This document shows, piece by piece, positions 9,003 through 17,373 of a stretch of DNA of 64,000 nucleotides. Each line of letters begins with the position of its first letter. The first letter of the stretch is position 1. The DNA comes from UBA1351 sp965140555 (lineage in GTDB: Bacteria; Bacillota; Clostridia; Lachnospirales; Vallitaleaceae), in assembly GCA_965140555.1 (NCBI GenBank), contig OZ223259.1, positions 1,178,001 to 1,242,000 on the forward strand. Direction: 5' to 3'. The notes beneath the pieces are model-generated. The model saw nothing but the letters and a program-made list of their open reading frames with translations, searched no databases and was not told the origin of the DNA. The position numbers and the translations under genes are program-made.

Positions 9003-9911
9003 ATGAAAACAGCTCGCCTTCTAGGGATCTATATGTATCTTCTCAATCATGACAAAGTAACCGCTGCTACCTTGGCGCGTCGGTTTGACGTATCTGTACG
9101 CACTATTGTGCGGGATATGCTTCTATTAGACGAAGCCGGAATTCCCATCGTCTCTTATCAAGGCTACGAAGGGGGCTATGGGCTTATTGAAGGCTATAAA
9201 CTCAATCAGCAAGTCATGCATACGGAAGAGATGCAATGGACATTATCGGCTGTCAAAGGGTTGCATCATGTCCTAGATGACCAAACCCTTTACACCCTCA
9301 TACAAAAATTTGAGTCTATCAGCCATGGAAATGAACCTACAAATACCTTGTCCATAAATCTTTTGCCTTGGGGTGCCGGTAACCTAGAGAAAGACAAGCT
9401 TACCCAGTTACATCAAGCGATACAAACACAACACCTTGTCTCCATCGACTATGTAGATCGCTTGGGCACGATGAGTCAGCGTATCATTGAACCCCTTCAG
9501 CTATTACTAAAAGGGTCCACATGGTATGTATACGGCTATTGCCACGGACGGGAAGATTTCCGTCTATTCAAGTCTTCACGTATTCAATCCTTGGTCATCT
9601 TAGATACACGTTATGAACTTAGGGATTTTGATTCCGATATCCTTGATGAAAACTTCAACAAAGCCGATTCCGTTCATCTTAAATGGATTTTCCCCATCAT
9701 CGAGGGACCTTATGTTTACGACGTTTTCTCACCGGATGCTGTCACCCAAGTCAACAAGGACCAACTCATTGTAGAAGTGGATTATCCCGAGGACCCTTGG
9801 CTATATAGCTTTATTCTAGGGATTGGAACAAAAGGAGAGCTTGTTGAGCCCCTTCATCTACGAAGCTATCTTGCTAGAGAAGCACAAAAAATCCTAGACT
9901 GTTATACATAA
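9003..9911 (+). CDS. HTH/WYL-domain transcriptional regulator (YafY type)
   Basis: 302 residues. The N-terminal winged helix (about 1-60; LARRFDVSVRTIVRDMLLLDEAGIPI) is followed by a WYL domain (about 140-215) with the typical series IDYVDRLG, IEPLQLLL, WYVYGYCHGREDFRLFKSSRI. A C-terminal WCX-like extension ends the protein. WYL regulators respond to ligands that may include nucleic-acid or nucleotide species. The 28-bp palindrome at 8608-8635 upstream of the pair is the likely autoregulatory site. GAGGT lies 8 bp before the ATG. Confidence 0.88.
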   Translation: MKTARLLGIYMYLLNHDKVTAATLARRFDVSVRTIVRDMLLLDEAGIPIVSYQGYEGGYGLIEGYKLNQQVMHTEEMQWTLSAVKGLHHVLDDQTLYTLIQKFESISHGNEPTNTLSINLLPWGAGNLEKDKLTQLHQAIQTQHLVSIDYVDRLGTMSQRIIEPLQLLLKGSTWYVYGYCHGREDFRLFKSSRIQSLVILDTRYELRDFDSDILDENFNKADSVHLKWIFPIIEGPYVYDVFSPDAVTQVNKDQLIVEVDYPEDPWLYSFILGIGTKGELVEPLHLRSYLAREAQKILDCYT

Positions 9912-9937
9912 GAAAAGTACTAAGAACCCTTGAACAC

Positions 9938-9971
9938 AAAAAACCGATACGCTTAAGCGTATCGGTTTTTT
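9938..9971. terminator. Bidirectional intrinsic terminator
   Basis: A perfect palindrome: AAAAAACCGATACGC, then its complement ending in TTTTTT. A-tract and T-tract flank the stem on both strands, so it can end the WYL gene (plus) and the tRNA transcript (minus). Confidence 0.88.
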
Positions 9972-9981
9972 GCTATAATCA

Positions 9982-10055
9982 TGCTGACAAGGAGACTTGA
10001 ACTCCTGGCCTCAAGCTTCGGAGGCTTGCGCTCTATCCATCTGAGCTATGCCAGC
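9982..10055 (-). tRNA. tRNA-Arg, anticodon CCG
   Basis: Folded by hand on the minus strand: acceptor GCTGGCA pairs with TGTCAGC (one G-U), D arm AGCTC...GAGC, anticodon stem CAAGC/GCTTG with loop CTCCGAA (anticodon CCG, reads CGG), T arm AGGAG TTCAAGT CTCCT. Discriminator base A at 9982; CCA is not encoded. A single tRNA between two terminator-like hairpins. Confidence 0.93.
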
Positions 10056-10080
10056 TTACTATGACTTTTCTATAAACAAG

Positions 10081-10123
10081 ACAAAAGCCACCTTCTTATC
10101 CTAACGATTTTGGTGGCTTTTGT
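10081..10123 (-). terminator. Hairpin downstream of uxuB
   Basis: 12-bp perfect arms ACAAAAGCCACC (10081-10092) and GGTGGCTTTTGT (10112-10123) with a 19-nt loop, 24 bp after the uxuB stop. The T-tract lies within the stem (GGCTTTTGTC), so strength is uncertain. It also overlaps the candidate tRNA promoter. Confidence 0.5.
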
Positions 10124-10126
10124 CAA
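10098..10126 (-). promoter_or_regulatory. Candidate tRNA-Arg promoter
   Basis: On the minus strand TTGACA (10121-10126), a 17-bp spacer, then TAGGAT (10098-10103), placing transcription start about 35 bp before the tRNA. The -10 match is 4 of 6. It lies within the hairpin behind uxuB. Confidence 0.45.
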
Positions 10127-10146
10127 GAATATCTATAATGCTTCTT

Positions 10147-11751
10147 TTATTTTAATACATCTTCTAATGTTTTTCTTACAGCACCGGCACCTTGGTTCAT
10201 AGAATGGAAGTATTCTTCAATCTTTTGACCCAATCCAATCGCATACAAATCACTTCCGAAGATTGTTTCATTTGAAAGAATGGAAGAGATGTCCCCTTCG
10301 CCTGAACCGAATGTGATTCCTGCCAATTCTTTTTGCAATTCCTCACGTAGGGGATCTGCACTTAATTCAAAGGCTTGTCCTTTATCATCAACCCCTAATA
10401 AATAACGAACCCAGGCTGCAATGGCTAACGGAATCGCTTTTAAGGTCGTTACATCTAATGCATCGGATGCAACGTATTTTTTGATAGTCTCGCCGAATCG
10501 AATACCGACTTTTTGAGAGGTGTCTGTTGCAATACGTTGTGGTGTGTCCGGAATATAAGGGTTAGCAAAACGTTCATTAACCACTTCATCAATAAAAGCT
10601 TTAGGATCAATGATGCCCGGATTAACAACAACCTTTAATCCTTCTTCATATCCGATTGTACGGATGAGTTTGTCCAATATAGGATCTTTAACTTCATCTG
10701 CAATTAATGTGTATCCAAGAAGACAACCGGTTACGGCCAATGCTGTATGTAAAGGATTCAAGCACGTTGTCACCTTCATGGTTTCAACACGATTAACCGT
10801 TTCACGATCTGTAAAAATAACACCGGCACATTCAAGTTCCGGACGACCGTTTGTAAAAATATCTTCTATAATAAGATACTCGCTAATCTCTGCATTAACA
10901 AAAGGTGCCATGTAAGAACGTTTCTCAGTAACGATAACATCCATACCCTCTACATCTTTTTCCAATACTTTTTGTACACTTTCAGATGGACGAGGTGTAA
11001 TCTTATCAATCATCGACAATGGGTATGTAATTTTTGTTGGATCTTGTAGATAGTCGATAAATCCTTCTTCTACAAATCCAGCCTTATTCCATTCCTTAGC
11101 CATTGTGATAACGGCTTCTTTTAATTTATCACCATTATGAGAACAGTTATCCATACTTGCAAACGTCATAGGATAAGCGCCTTTTAGGTAACGTTTATAT
11201 GCCAATGCAGTTATAATACTCATGGTATGAACCGCATGGTCAGGACCTTTTTCAATATCTGATTGAATAATGCCCATATACTCACCTTGAGGTGTTTTTA
11301 TCGCATATCCTTTTTCAGTAATTGTAAAACTAGCCATTTGTAAGGATGGATTTTCAAAAATCTCCGTTAATCGCTGTTGGTCTTCTTGACGATCTTGAGC
11401 TGTTGTTATACTTTCTACAATAGAGCCTACAACTGTTTTTTCAAACTCTCCGTTGGCTTTCATGAGAACCAATAATGTTAAATCATCAAAGGGTTTGTAT
11501 ACACGATCAACAACTTCAAAATCAAAAGAATCGACAGCTATAATACCTGTTGTTGCCTTGCCTGCATCTAAAACTTCTTGTTGCGCACGGGCAATAAATC
11601 CACGGAAGATGTTTCCTGCCCCAAAGTGTACCCATGTCGGAGTTTCTTTGGTTTGTTTCTTGACTTTAGCACGGTCAAATTTCGGAATTGTGATACCGGC
11701 ATCTTGCCATGCTTTTTTATTCTCTAAAGCTGCTTCATTTAACTTTAACAA
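10147..11751 (-). CDS. uxuB: D-mannonate oxidoreductase (fructuronate reductase)
   Basis: 534 residues. Polyol dehydrogenase (mannitol dehydrogenase) family: NAD(P)-binding turn WVHFGAGNIFRGF near 40-52 and the C-terminal dehydrogenase domain. Converts fructuronate to mannonate, the step before UxuA. The start codon is TTG at 11751, immediately after the uxuA stop (TAATTG), with GGGAG 8 bp upstream; no ATG lies nearby. Position directly behind uxuA supports fructuronate over mannitol as substrate; length and family agree. A tagaturonate reductase role is less likely given the UxuA partner. Confidence 0.88.
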   Translation of the reverse strand: MLKLNEAALENKKAWQDAGITIPKFDRAKVKKQTKETPTWVHFGAGNIFRGFIARAQQEVLDAGKATTGIIAVDSFDFEVVDRVYKPFDDLTLLVLMKANGEFEKTVVGSIVESITTAQDRQEDQQRLTEIFENPSLQMASFTITEKGYAIKTPQGEYMGIIQSDIEKGPDHAVHTMSIITALAYKRYLKGAYPMTFASMDNCSHNGDKLKEAVITMAKEWNKAGFVEEGFIDYLQDPTKITYPLSMIDKITPRPSESVQKVLEKDVEGMDVIVTEKRSYMAPFVNAEISEYLIIEDIFTNGRPELECAGVIFTDRETVNRVETMKVTTCLNPLHTALAVTGCLLGYTLIADEVKDPILDKLIRTIGYEEGLKVVVNPGIIDPKAFIDEVVNERFANPYIPDTPQRIATDTSQKVGIRFGETIKKYVASDALDVTTLKAIPLAIAAWVRYLLGVDDKGQAFELSADPLREELQKELAGITFGSGEGDISSILSNETIFGSDLYAIGLGQKIEEYFHSMNQGAGAVRKTLEDVLK

Positions 11752-12828
11752 TTACTTCGCTCCCTTCTCTTTATCCAATGTATCCCATACACCTAACATG
11801 TACATAACACCAAAGGCACGATCATAAAGGCCATAACCTGGGCGACAGTTGTCTTCTTCTCCCCATAAATGGCGTCCGTGATCCGGACGAATATAACCAT
11901 CAAAGCCACCGTCATGGTATGCTTTCAATACATCAATAACCGGAACATTTCCGTCTTTTTCACGATGAGATACTTCAATAAAGTCACCGTTTTCAAACAC
12001 TTTGACATTACGAATATGTGCAAAATGGATGTGATCTTTGAATTCACGAATAATGGCCGGAATATCGTTAAGTAAATTAGGTCCTAAAGAACCGGTACAA
12101 AGAGTTAATCCATTATAAGGACTATCTACAAGTTTTAAGAAACGAGCAATATGATCACGGCTACGAATAATACGAGGTAATCCGAATATCGGCCATGGTG
12201 GATCATCCGGGTGAATCGCCATTTTGATATCTTCTTCCTCACATACAGGAATAATACGTTCAAGGAAATATTGTAAATTAGCAAATAATTGATCTTCAGT
12301 TATACCTTCGTAGGCTTTGAACAATTCATCCAATTTTGCCATACGTTCCGGTTCCCAACCAGGCATCGTGAAATCTTTTGCACCTTTTAAGATACGCTCT
12401 GCCATAGCTTTCGGATCGTTTTCAATGGCATTTTTTTCATAGAACAATGCATTCGAACCATCTGGTTGTTCTTTATAAAGTTCTGTTCTTGTCCAATCAA
12501 AAACAGGCATAAAGTTATAACAAATAACCTTCACACCTACTTTACCTAATTTACGAATGGTGTCAATATAGACGTCAATGTAATGGTCACGTGTGTCCAA
12601 GCCCAATTTGATATCATCGTGTACATTAACACTTTCAACTACATCAGCATTAAATCCTTTGGATTTAATGAGCTTAACAACCTCGTCAATACGTTCTTGT
12701 TCCCAAATCTCTCCGGCTACTTTATCATGTAGAGACCACACAATACCTGTAACACCGGGAATTTGACGAATATGGTCGAGTGTAATGGAGTCATTACCTT
12801 CACCATACCATCTCCATGTCATTTCCAT
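11752..12828 (-). CDS. uxuA: Mannonate dehydratase
   Basis: 358 residues from the ATG at 12828, preceded by AAGGAGGAATAAC; the longer reading from 12861 would place the start inside the operator. N-terminus MEMTWRWYGEGND and motifs GIVWSLHD, MAIHPDDPPWPIFGLPRI, HIRNV, and RPDHGRHLWGE are those of UxuA. Dehydrates D-mannonate to 2-keto-3-deoxygluconate in the Ashwell pathway for glucuronate. First gene of uxuAB, with a strong promoter and a GntR-type operator upstream. No kdgK/kdgA or uronate isomerase is in this window. Confidence 0.93.
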   Translation of the reverse strand: MEMTWRWYGEGNDSITLDHIRQIPGVTGIVWSLHDKVAGEIWEQERIDEVVKLIKSKGFNADVVESVNVHDDIKLGLDTRDHYIDVYIDTIRKLGKVGVKVICYNFMPVFDWTRTELYKEQPDGSNALFYEKNAIENDPKAMAERILKGAKDFTMPGWEPERMAKLDELFKAYEGITEDQLFANLQYFLERIIPVCEEEDIKMAIHPDDPPWPIFGLPRIIRSRDHIARFLKLVDSPYNGLTLCTGSLGPNLLNDIPAIIREFKDHIHFAHIRNVKVFENGDFIEVSHREKDGNVPVIDVLKAYHDGGFDGYIRPDHGRHLWGEEDNCRPGYGLYDRAFGVMYMLGVWDTLDKEKGAK

Positions 12829-12859
12829 GTTATTCCTCCTTAAAAATACTGCAATGTCC

Positions 12860-12875
12860 AACTTGTATACAAGTT
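12860..12875. promoter_or_regulatory. GntR-type operator of uxuAB
   Basis: AACTTGTATACAAGTT is a perfect 16-bp palindrome at about +4 to +20 of the predicted uxuA transcript, a roadblock position. TTGTATACAA is of the type bound by FadR-subfamily GntR proteins, and such a regulator is encoded next door at 13575. A related half site (ATTGTATACTAG, 13500-13511) overlaps the regulator's own promoter. Confidence 0.75.
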
Positions 12876-12885
12876 ATCTACTGTC

Positions 12886-12914
12886 ATCATATCCTATTGA
12901 TTTCTCTTTGTCAA
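12886..12914 (-). promoter_or_regulatory. uxuAB promoter
   Basis: Minus strand TTGACA (12909-12914), 17-bp spacer, TATGAT (12886-12891). Near-consensus sigma-A promoter; predicted start about 12879, giving a 50-nt leader that carries the operator. Confidence 0.85.
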
Positions 12915-12941
12915 GGTCCATTCCAAACATTTCTATATAAT

Positions 12942-13434
12942 GATTAGGTCGACAAAAGTATATAGTTGAACTTTCATATACACTATATTGTTACGAACGC
13001 ATCTACGTAATCTATATAGTGTATGTGAATTTAGTGAAACTTACTTTTTCGGGCTAATCATTGTAAGATTAGGTCGACAAAAGTATGTAGTTGAACTTTC
13101 ACATACACTATATTGTTACGAACGCATCTACGTCATCTATATAGTGTATGTGGATTTAGTGAAACTTACTTTTTCGGGCTAATCATTGTAAGATTAGGTC
13201 GACAAAAGTATATAGTTGAACTTTCACATACACTATATTGTTACGAACGTATCTACGTAATCTATATAGTGTATGTGGATTTAGTGAAACTTACTTTTTC
13301 GGGCTAATCATTGTAAGATTAGGTCGACAAAAGTATATAGTTGAACTTTCACATACACTATATTGTTACGAACGTATCTACGTAATCTATATAGTGTATG
13401 TGGATTTAGTGAAACTTACTTTTTCGGGCTAATC
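12942..13434. repeat. Four tandem 118-bp palindromic elements with 7-bp spacers
   Basis: Copies at 12942-13059, 13067-13184, 13192-13309 and 13317-13434, each joined by the same ATTGTAA spacer (period 125 bp). Each starts GATTAG and ends CTAATC. Inside are arms CACATACACTATAT and ATATAGTGTATGTG (14 bp, perfect in copies 2-4) around a loop that has TTACG...CGTAA, and outer parts CGACAAAAGTA and TACTTTTTCG that also pair. Copies 3 and 4 are identical; copies 1 and 2 differ by a few bases, mostly outside or as G-U pairs. The array fills the space between the divergent uxuA and gntR promoters. Peptides of 64 residues read from it are not genes. It looks like a MITE-like or other hairpin element amplified in tandem. 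Confidence 0.92.
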
Positions 13435-13481
13435 TTACGATTCTAAAAGTATTCGTAAATATTCTATTACCAGAAAGCATC

Positions 13482-13511
13482 TTTACTTTATTGATTTTTA
13501 TTGTATACTAG
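13482..13511 (+). promoter_or_regulatory. gntR promoter with operator-like site
   Basis: TTTACT (13482-13487), 16 bp, TATACT (13504-13509). ATTGTATACTAG across the -10 matches 10 of 12 bases of the uxuA operator core, suggesting autoregulation. Confidence 0.5.
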
Positions 13512-13574
13512 ATATAAGTGACTTGATGTGTTGAATTAAGTCGATGTGATATTTTATTAAGAGGAGTCAAAATT

Positions 13575-14222
13575 ATGACCAAAAAGGAACTCATTCTAGC
13601 GCAATTAAAAGAAGAAATACTGACCCTCAAGCTTAAACCGGGTACAGCATTATCCGAAACCATGCTCTCAGCCCAATACGGACTGTCACGAACCCCGATA
13701 CGCGATATTCTCAAACAATTATCCGCAGAAGGTTATATTGATATTTATCCTCAACGAGGAAGTGTTGTTTCCTATATTGACTTGAATTCTGTGGAACAGA
13801 TTATATACTTAAGAAGTACATTAGAACGCGAAATTCTTAAAAGCCTTTGTGGTAATGTATCACTACAAGGTATCCATAACTTACAAAACATTCTTTCCAA
13901 ACAGAAGGATTGTATACAAGACATGGAGGCATTTCTTGTCTTTGATGATCTCTTCCATGCTGAGCTCTTCACCTTAGCAGGAAGGGAATTTCTCTGGAAC
14001 GTGCTGTTACAATTTATTGTCCATTACGCACGATACCGACGCCTTCATATGCTTCAAAAAGACAAGCTCTTAGCTATCTATCAAGAACATGAATCCATTG
14101 TTGAGCATATCATAGGTAATCATCCTGATGCTATTGAATCTCTTGTAGAGCATCATCTCAAAGCCGACGTAAAGTCTCATTATTTCCAAGAACATTACAG
14201 AGGCTATTTGAATCATAACTAA
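13575..14222 (+). CDS. GntR-family regulator, FCD (FadR) subfamily; likely hexuronate repressor
   Basis: 215 residues. Winged helix in residues 1-70 (LSRTPIRDILKQLSAEGYIDIYPQRG), then an all-helical FCD ligand domain (about 75-205; FDDLFHAELF and HESIVEHI segments supply the usual metal-binding His). Start ATG at 13575 has GAGGAG 9 bp upstream. Divergent from uxuAB, whose promoter carries a perfect GntR-type palindrome, so it is probably the uxu repressor responding to a uronate intermediate. The palindromic repeat array separates the two promoters. Confidence 0.88.
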   Translation: MTKKELILAQLKEEILTLKLKPGTALSETMLSAQYGLSRTPIRDILKQLSAEGYIDIYPQRGSVVSYIDLNSVEQIIYLRSTLEREILKSLCGNVSLQGIHNLQNILSKQKDCIQDMEAFLVFDDLFHAELFTLAGREFLWNVLLQFIVHYARYRRLHMLQKDKLLAIYQEHESIVEHIIGNHPDAIESLVEHHLKADVKSHYFQEHYRGYLNHN

Positions 14223-14268
14223 AATCTCCTCTCCTGTGAGACTTTAAACAACTTAATTATACCAACAA

Positions 14269-14307
14269 AAAAAGCAGTGGGAATGTGTACCGTTTCCCGC
14301 TGCTTTT
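14269..14307. terminator. Bidirectional terminator between gntR and the CD3324-like gene
   Basis: AAAAGCAGTGGGAA and TTTCCCGCTGCTTTT form a stem with one G-U pair, flanked by an A-run and a T-rich tail (CTCTTTTTTA). Placed between convergent genes. Confidence 0.8.
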
Positions 14308-14324
14308 CTCTTTTTTACCTTCGA

Positions 14325-14597
14325 CTACTTGTTCGAGTTCCCATATACAATACGCTTAATACTACTTACTGATAAATAATACGCCTGCGCAAGCTCTTCC
14401 ATGGATTTTCCATTTTGATACCCTTGTCGTATAGCATCATTCCTAATGGAAATCATCCGACGCGCTCCTGTATTATCTCCCCATTTTTTTCTCGTACCTT
14501 CGGCTTTAGGAATATACAAGTATTCGCCTTGAATATACTGCTGTACTTCGTCCATTAATGCTTTTGGAAGTACCTTGTCTGCATTTTTATAACGCAC
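14325..14597 (-). CDS. CD3324-family HTH protein
   Basis: 90 residues, GTG start at 14597 with GGAGG 7 bp upstream. The whole protein matches the small CD3324-like family of Clostridia: MRYKNADKVLPKALMDEV, then YIPK, a WG-x-T-G patch, and a C-terminal helix-turn-helix (SMEELAQAYYLSVSSIKRIVY) like the Mor activator. Probably DNA binding; target unknown. It follows the 14623-15732 gene by 25 bp, so the two are likely co-transcribed. Confidence 0.8.
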   Translation of the reverse strand: MRYKNADKVLPKALMDEVQQYIQGEYLYIPKAEGTRKKWGDNTGARRMISIRNDAIRQGYQNGKSMEELAQAYYLSVSSIKRIVYGNSNK

Positions 14598-14622
14598 GTT
14601 CCTTCCTCCTTCATCTCTATTA

Positions 14623-15732
14623 TTATCGATTCATAAAGGAGGTTTCAAAAGATTCCCAGGAATCAAACGCATTCACTCGAACACCTTCCTTCACCACTAA
14701 ATTCTTCAAGGTCCTCTTAATATCTGCAATATAGTCCTCTAGCTTTTCTTTGTCTTTGTTTGCAATGAGATCCAATCCGTCTGTTCTGAATATGGAGGCA
14801 TAGCTATCTTTGTAATCTATAAACCCATGACGTTCAGAATACCAGATGCCTGTTTCTACTTTTGCCAAAAACAGTGCAATCTCTTCTTGCATATAGGATA
14901 CAAGCTCATATAATTGAAAAAAATCATCTTCCTGTAACGCATTGTCACATTTATTAAGACTTTTTACCAGCTCCTCATAATAGCCTTCAAACACCGACTC
15001 AAAAGGCTCCATTTGAGGATGTTCTTCTTTGATTGATAACAATAATACCTCCATATTACGAATGAGCTGATTCGAATAAGCGATGATTTCCTCTGCCTTC
15101 TGACCAAATACGATATGATGCACACATTGTTCATAGTCTTTGGGCAATACCTCTAACTTCAAGGATTCTCGCAAAATATTGCCATTTCCCATTTGATTAC
15201 AATACCCGTTAACAAATCCCAAGGCATTGGCTATTGTCTTCACAAGGTTTCCACCCTCCAAGCGCAAAGTGTCTATGTCGCTTTCATAGGCTCCCATGTG
15301 AAATCGATAACCATAGCAATCATTAACATACTCATAGGCTTTATTCAATCGAATTTCCCAATATGGATTGTCTTCATTTTCCAAAAGAATCTCTAAACTA
15401 TTGGATAGCTCCATAAAACGCTTGTATGCGTCTTCATCTCCCGAGTAGAGAATACGTGTCCCTTTCAGCAAATAACTTTGAGGACTGTCAAGAGAGGCAT
15501 TAGCAATCAGTCTCTCCCAACTCATAGGAAATAAATCATAGCTCACACCTTCTAAAATCCACTGAAAACTCAATGTTCTACCACGTTCTGTTTTCGGAAT
15601 AAAATATAAGCTTATCCCCAGATTATCATGATGCTTTTTAGCACCATACTGCACCAGCAATGCAATATCCTCTTCATACCCTTCTTTAATTTTTCGTATA
15701 ACACTATCGATTACTCTTTGATCATATTTCAT
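14623..15732 (-). CDS. Conserved hypothetical protein, possibly degenerate nucleotidyltransferase fold
   Basis: 369 residues, ATG at 15732 after AAAGGAGGTATTTAC. No signal or membrane segment. The N-terminus (IALLVQYGAKKHHDNLGISLYFIPKTERG, residues about 25-52) has the layout of a nucleotidyltransferase core (YGS...SDLDFYFIP in relatives, from memory), but the acidic DxD pair is absent (ISL). The rest is alpha-helical and acidic. I do not recognise a function. Upstream partner of the CD3324-like gene. Confidence 0.6.
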   Translation of the reverse strand: MKYDQRVIDSVIRKIKEGYEEDIALLVQYGAKKHHDNLGISLYFIPKTERGRTLSFQWILEGVSYDLFPMSWERLIANASLDSPQSYLLKGTRILYSGDEDAYKRFMELSNSLEILLENEDNPYWEIRLNKAYEYVNDCYGYRFHMGAYESDIDTLRLEGGNLVKTIANALGFVNGYCNQMGNGNILRESLKLEVLPKDYEQCVHHIVFGQKAEEIIAYSNQLIRNMEVLLLSIKEEHPQMEPFESVFEGYYEELVKSLNKCDNALQEDDFFQLYELVSYMQEEIALFLAKVETGIWYSERHGFIDYKDSYASIFRTDGLDLIANKDKEKLEDYIADIKRTLKNLVVKEGVRVNAFDSWESFETSFMNR

Positions 15733-15889
15733 GTAAATACCTCCTTTAATCTACTTGTTGCCTCTAAATTCATTATAAAGGAAGTCTTATCAAGAATATA
15801 GCCCATACATACTTCTGTATCATTCCTAATCCTCTCACCCACCACACGTAACATGAGTCGTGGTCTGGGCATATGTGCACCACATTCTA

Positions 15890-17344
15890 TCAAACCATAT
15901 ATCGAATCATAAACAACTCAAAATCCAAAGGTTTAAGAAAAGAACCGTTAAATCCATTTTCTTTAGCACGCTCAGCATTTGACGTATAGTCTGAATCTGT
16001 AATAGAAAAGGCCAATATGTCATTGCCATCCTTCCGCAATCGTCGTATCAGCTGATAGCCATTCATACGTGGCATTTCAATATCCGAAATCATGCAGTCA
16101 AAGGATATATCCCCCTCCGTAATAATTTGATATGCCTCTTTCCCGTCTTTAGCTAAGGTAACTTCAAATCCGTGATTTTTGAATTGATTCCCCATAATGT
16201 CACGACTAATCATCTCATCATCCACAATAAGTACATGACTGGTTTTTTCCACTTGAGGTTCATTGTGAAAGGATTTCGCCCGTTTTTTTTCTTCTTCTAT
16301 CTCTTTATAGATCAAAAAAGTATTTACAATTTTTCCTTCAACCTTACAAAATGCATCCACAATTATAGGGTCAAAAGCCTTACCTCTCTCCTCAATAATT
16401 ATTTTCATAGCGTCTTTATGGTCAATCGCATCCTTGTACACACGTTTTGTGGTCAAGGCATCATATACATCCACAACAGACATAATTCTTGAGCTAATAG
16501 GAATATCATCCCCACTAAGTCCATTCGGATACCCCTTTCCATCCCAACGCTCATGATGAAATTCCGCAATCTCCTTGCCATAATTAACCATCTCTTGATC
16601 TTCCAACCGTTCTCCGATACGTTCTAGAATCTTATAGCCTTGATGCGAGTGACGCTTGATACGTTCAAATTCCTCTTCTGTTAACTTTCCCGGTTTTCGT
16701 AAAATAAAGTCCGGGGTCCGAAGTTTACCGATATCATGCATTTTTGACGCCAATGTAAGATTATCCAAGTCATTCATTTCAAAATAATCACTAAACCGGT
16801 TGTCATACTTTAACTGACTTGCAAGAATTTTATAATAATGTCCGGCGCGAATAATATGCATACCGGTATCATAGTCTCTGCTTTCAATCACTTCACATAG
16901 GTTTTCTATCATAACATGAAGCGTTTTTTTTGACTCCATAGCATTTTCTCGTCGTACCTTTCGATATCCTTTCATGTATTCCACAAGCCTCAATTGGGTA
17001 TCAATCTTCCGATTAAGGAGAGGACCTATCACCGGTTTAATCATATAATCATCGGCTCCTTTAGCAAATGCTTCCTGAATATCCTCCACATCTGATGAGG
17101 CACTTACCATAATAACCGGAATCTCACTTCCTTGTTTTAGTTTACGGATTTTTGATAGTACATCATAACCGGATTCATTTTCTAAGTGTATGTCCAACAA
17201 AACAACTTTTATTGTCTCGTTTTTCATAATAGACAATGCACTCTTTCCATCCAGTGCAATATAAATATCATAGTATGGTGCTAACAACTCTACGTACATA
17301 TCAATCATATCCGGTGAATCATCAACAACGAGTATTTTTTCCAT
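15890..17344 (-). CDS. Response regulator REC-HD-GYP-REC (c-di-GMP phosphodiesterase)
   Basis: 484 residues. N-terminal receiver (1-120; acidic D8-D9, phospho-acceptor D51, Lys in DDYMIKP), then an HD-GYP domain (about 145-340) with MHDIGK, HHERWDGKGYPNGL and the usual DVYDALTTKRVYK stretch, all catalytic features present. A second receiver (about 365-484) has VDDE, D in CMISDIEMPRMNG and K in FLKP. A receiver at both ends is unusual. Starts 29 bp behind the PocR hybrid kinase, which is the probable phosphodonor. Likely hydrolyses c-di-GMP under phosphorelay control. Confidence 0.93.
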   Translation of the reverse strand: MEKILVVDDSPDMIDMYVELLAPYYDIYIALDGKSALSIMKNETIKVVLLDIHLENESGYDVLSKIRKLKQGSEIPVIMVSASSDVEDIQEAFAKGADDYMIKPVIGPLLNRKIDTQLRLVEYMKGYRKVRRENAMESKKTLHVMIENLCEVIESRDYDTGMHIIRAGHYYKILASQLKYDNRFSDYFEMNDLDNLTLASKMHDIGKLRTPDFILRKPGKLTEEEFERIKRHSHQGYKILERIGERLEDQEMVNYGKEIAEFHHERWDGKGYPNGLSGDDIPISSRIMSVVDVYDALTTKRVYKDAIDHKDAMKIIIEERGKAFDPIIVDAFCKVEGKIVNTFLIYKEIEEEKKRAKSFHNEPQVEKTSHVLIVDDEMISRDIMGNQFKNHGFEVTLAKDGKEAYQIITEGDISFDCMISDIEMPRMNGYQLIRRLRKDGNDILAFSITDSDYTSNAERAKENGFNGSFLKPLDFELFMIRYMV

Positions 17345-17373
17345 TGCTTACATCCCTTCCACTCTCTCCCTCA

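Noticed and set aside
9982..10055. Integration site at the tRNA-Arg gene
   Set aside because: No integrase, no direct repeat of the tRNA end and no change in gene content are visible nearby.
12988..13432. Three 64-residue open frames in the repeat array (near-identical peptides starting MLRT)
   Set aside because: They are translations of the palindromic repeat, lack ribosome sites, and the 125-bp period shifts frame; no codon constraint is seen.
12942..13434. CRISPR array
   Set aside because: Units are 118 bp with invariant 7-bp spacers; CRISPR needs short repeats with variable spacers, and no cas genes are present.
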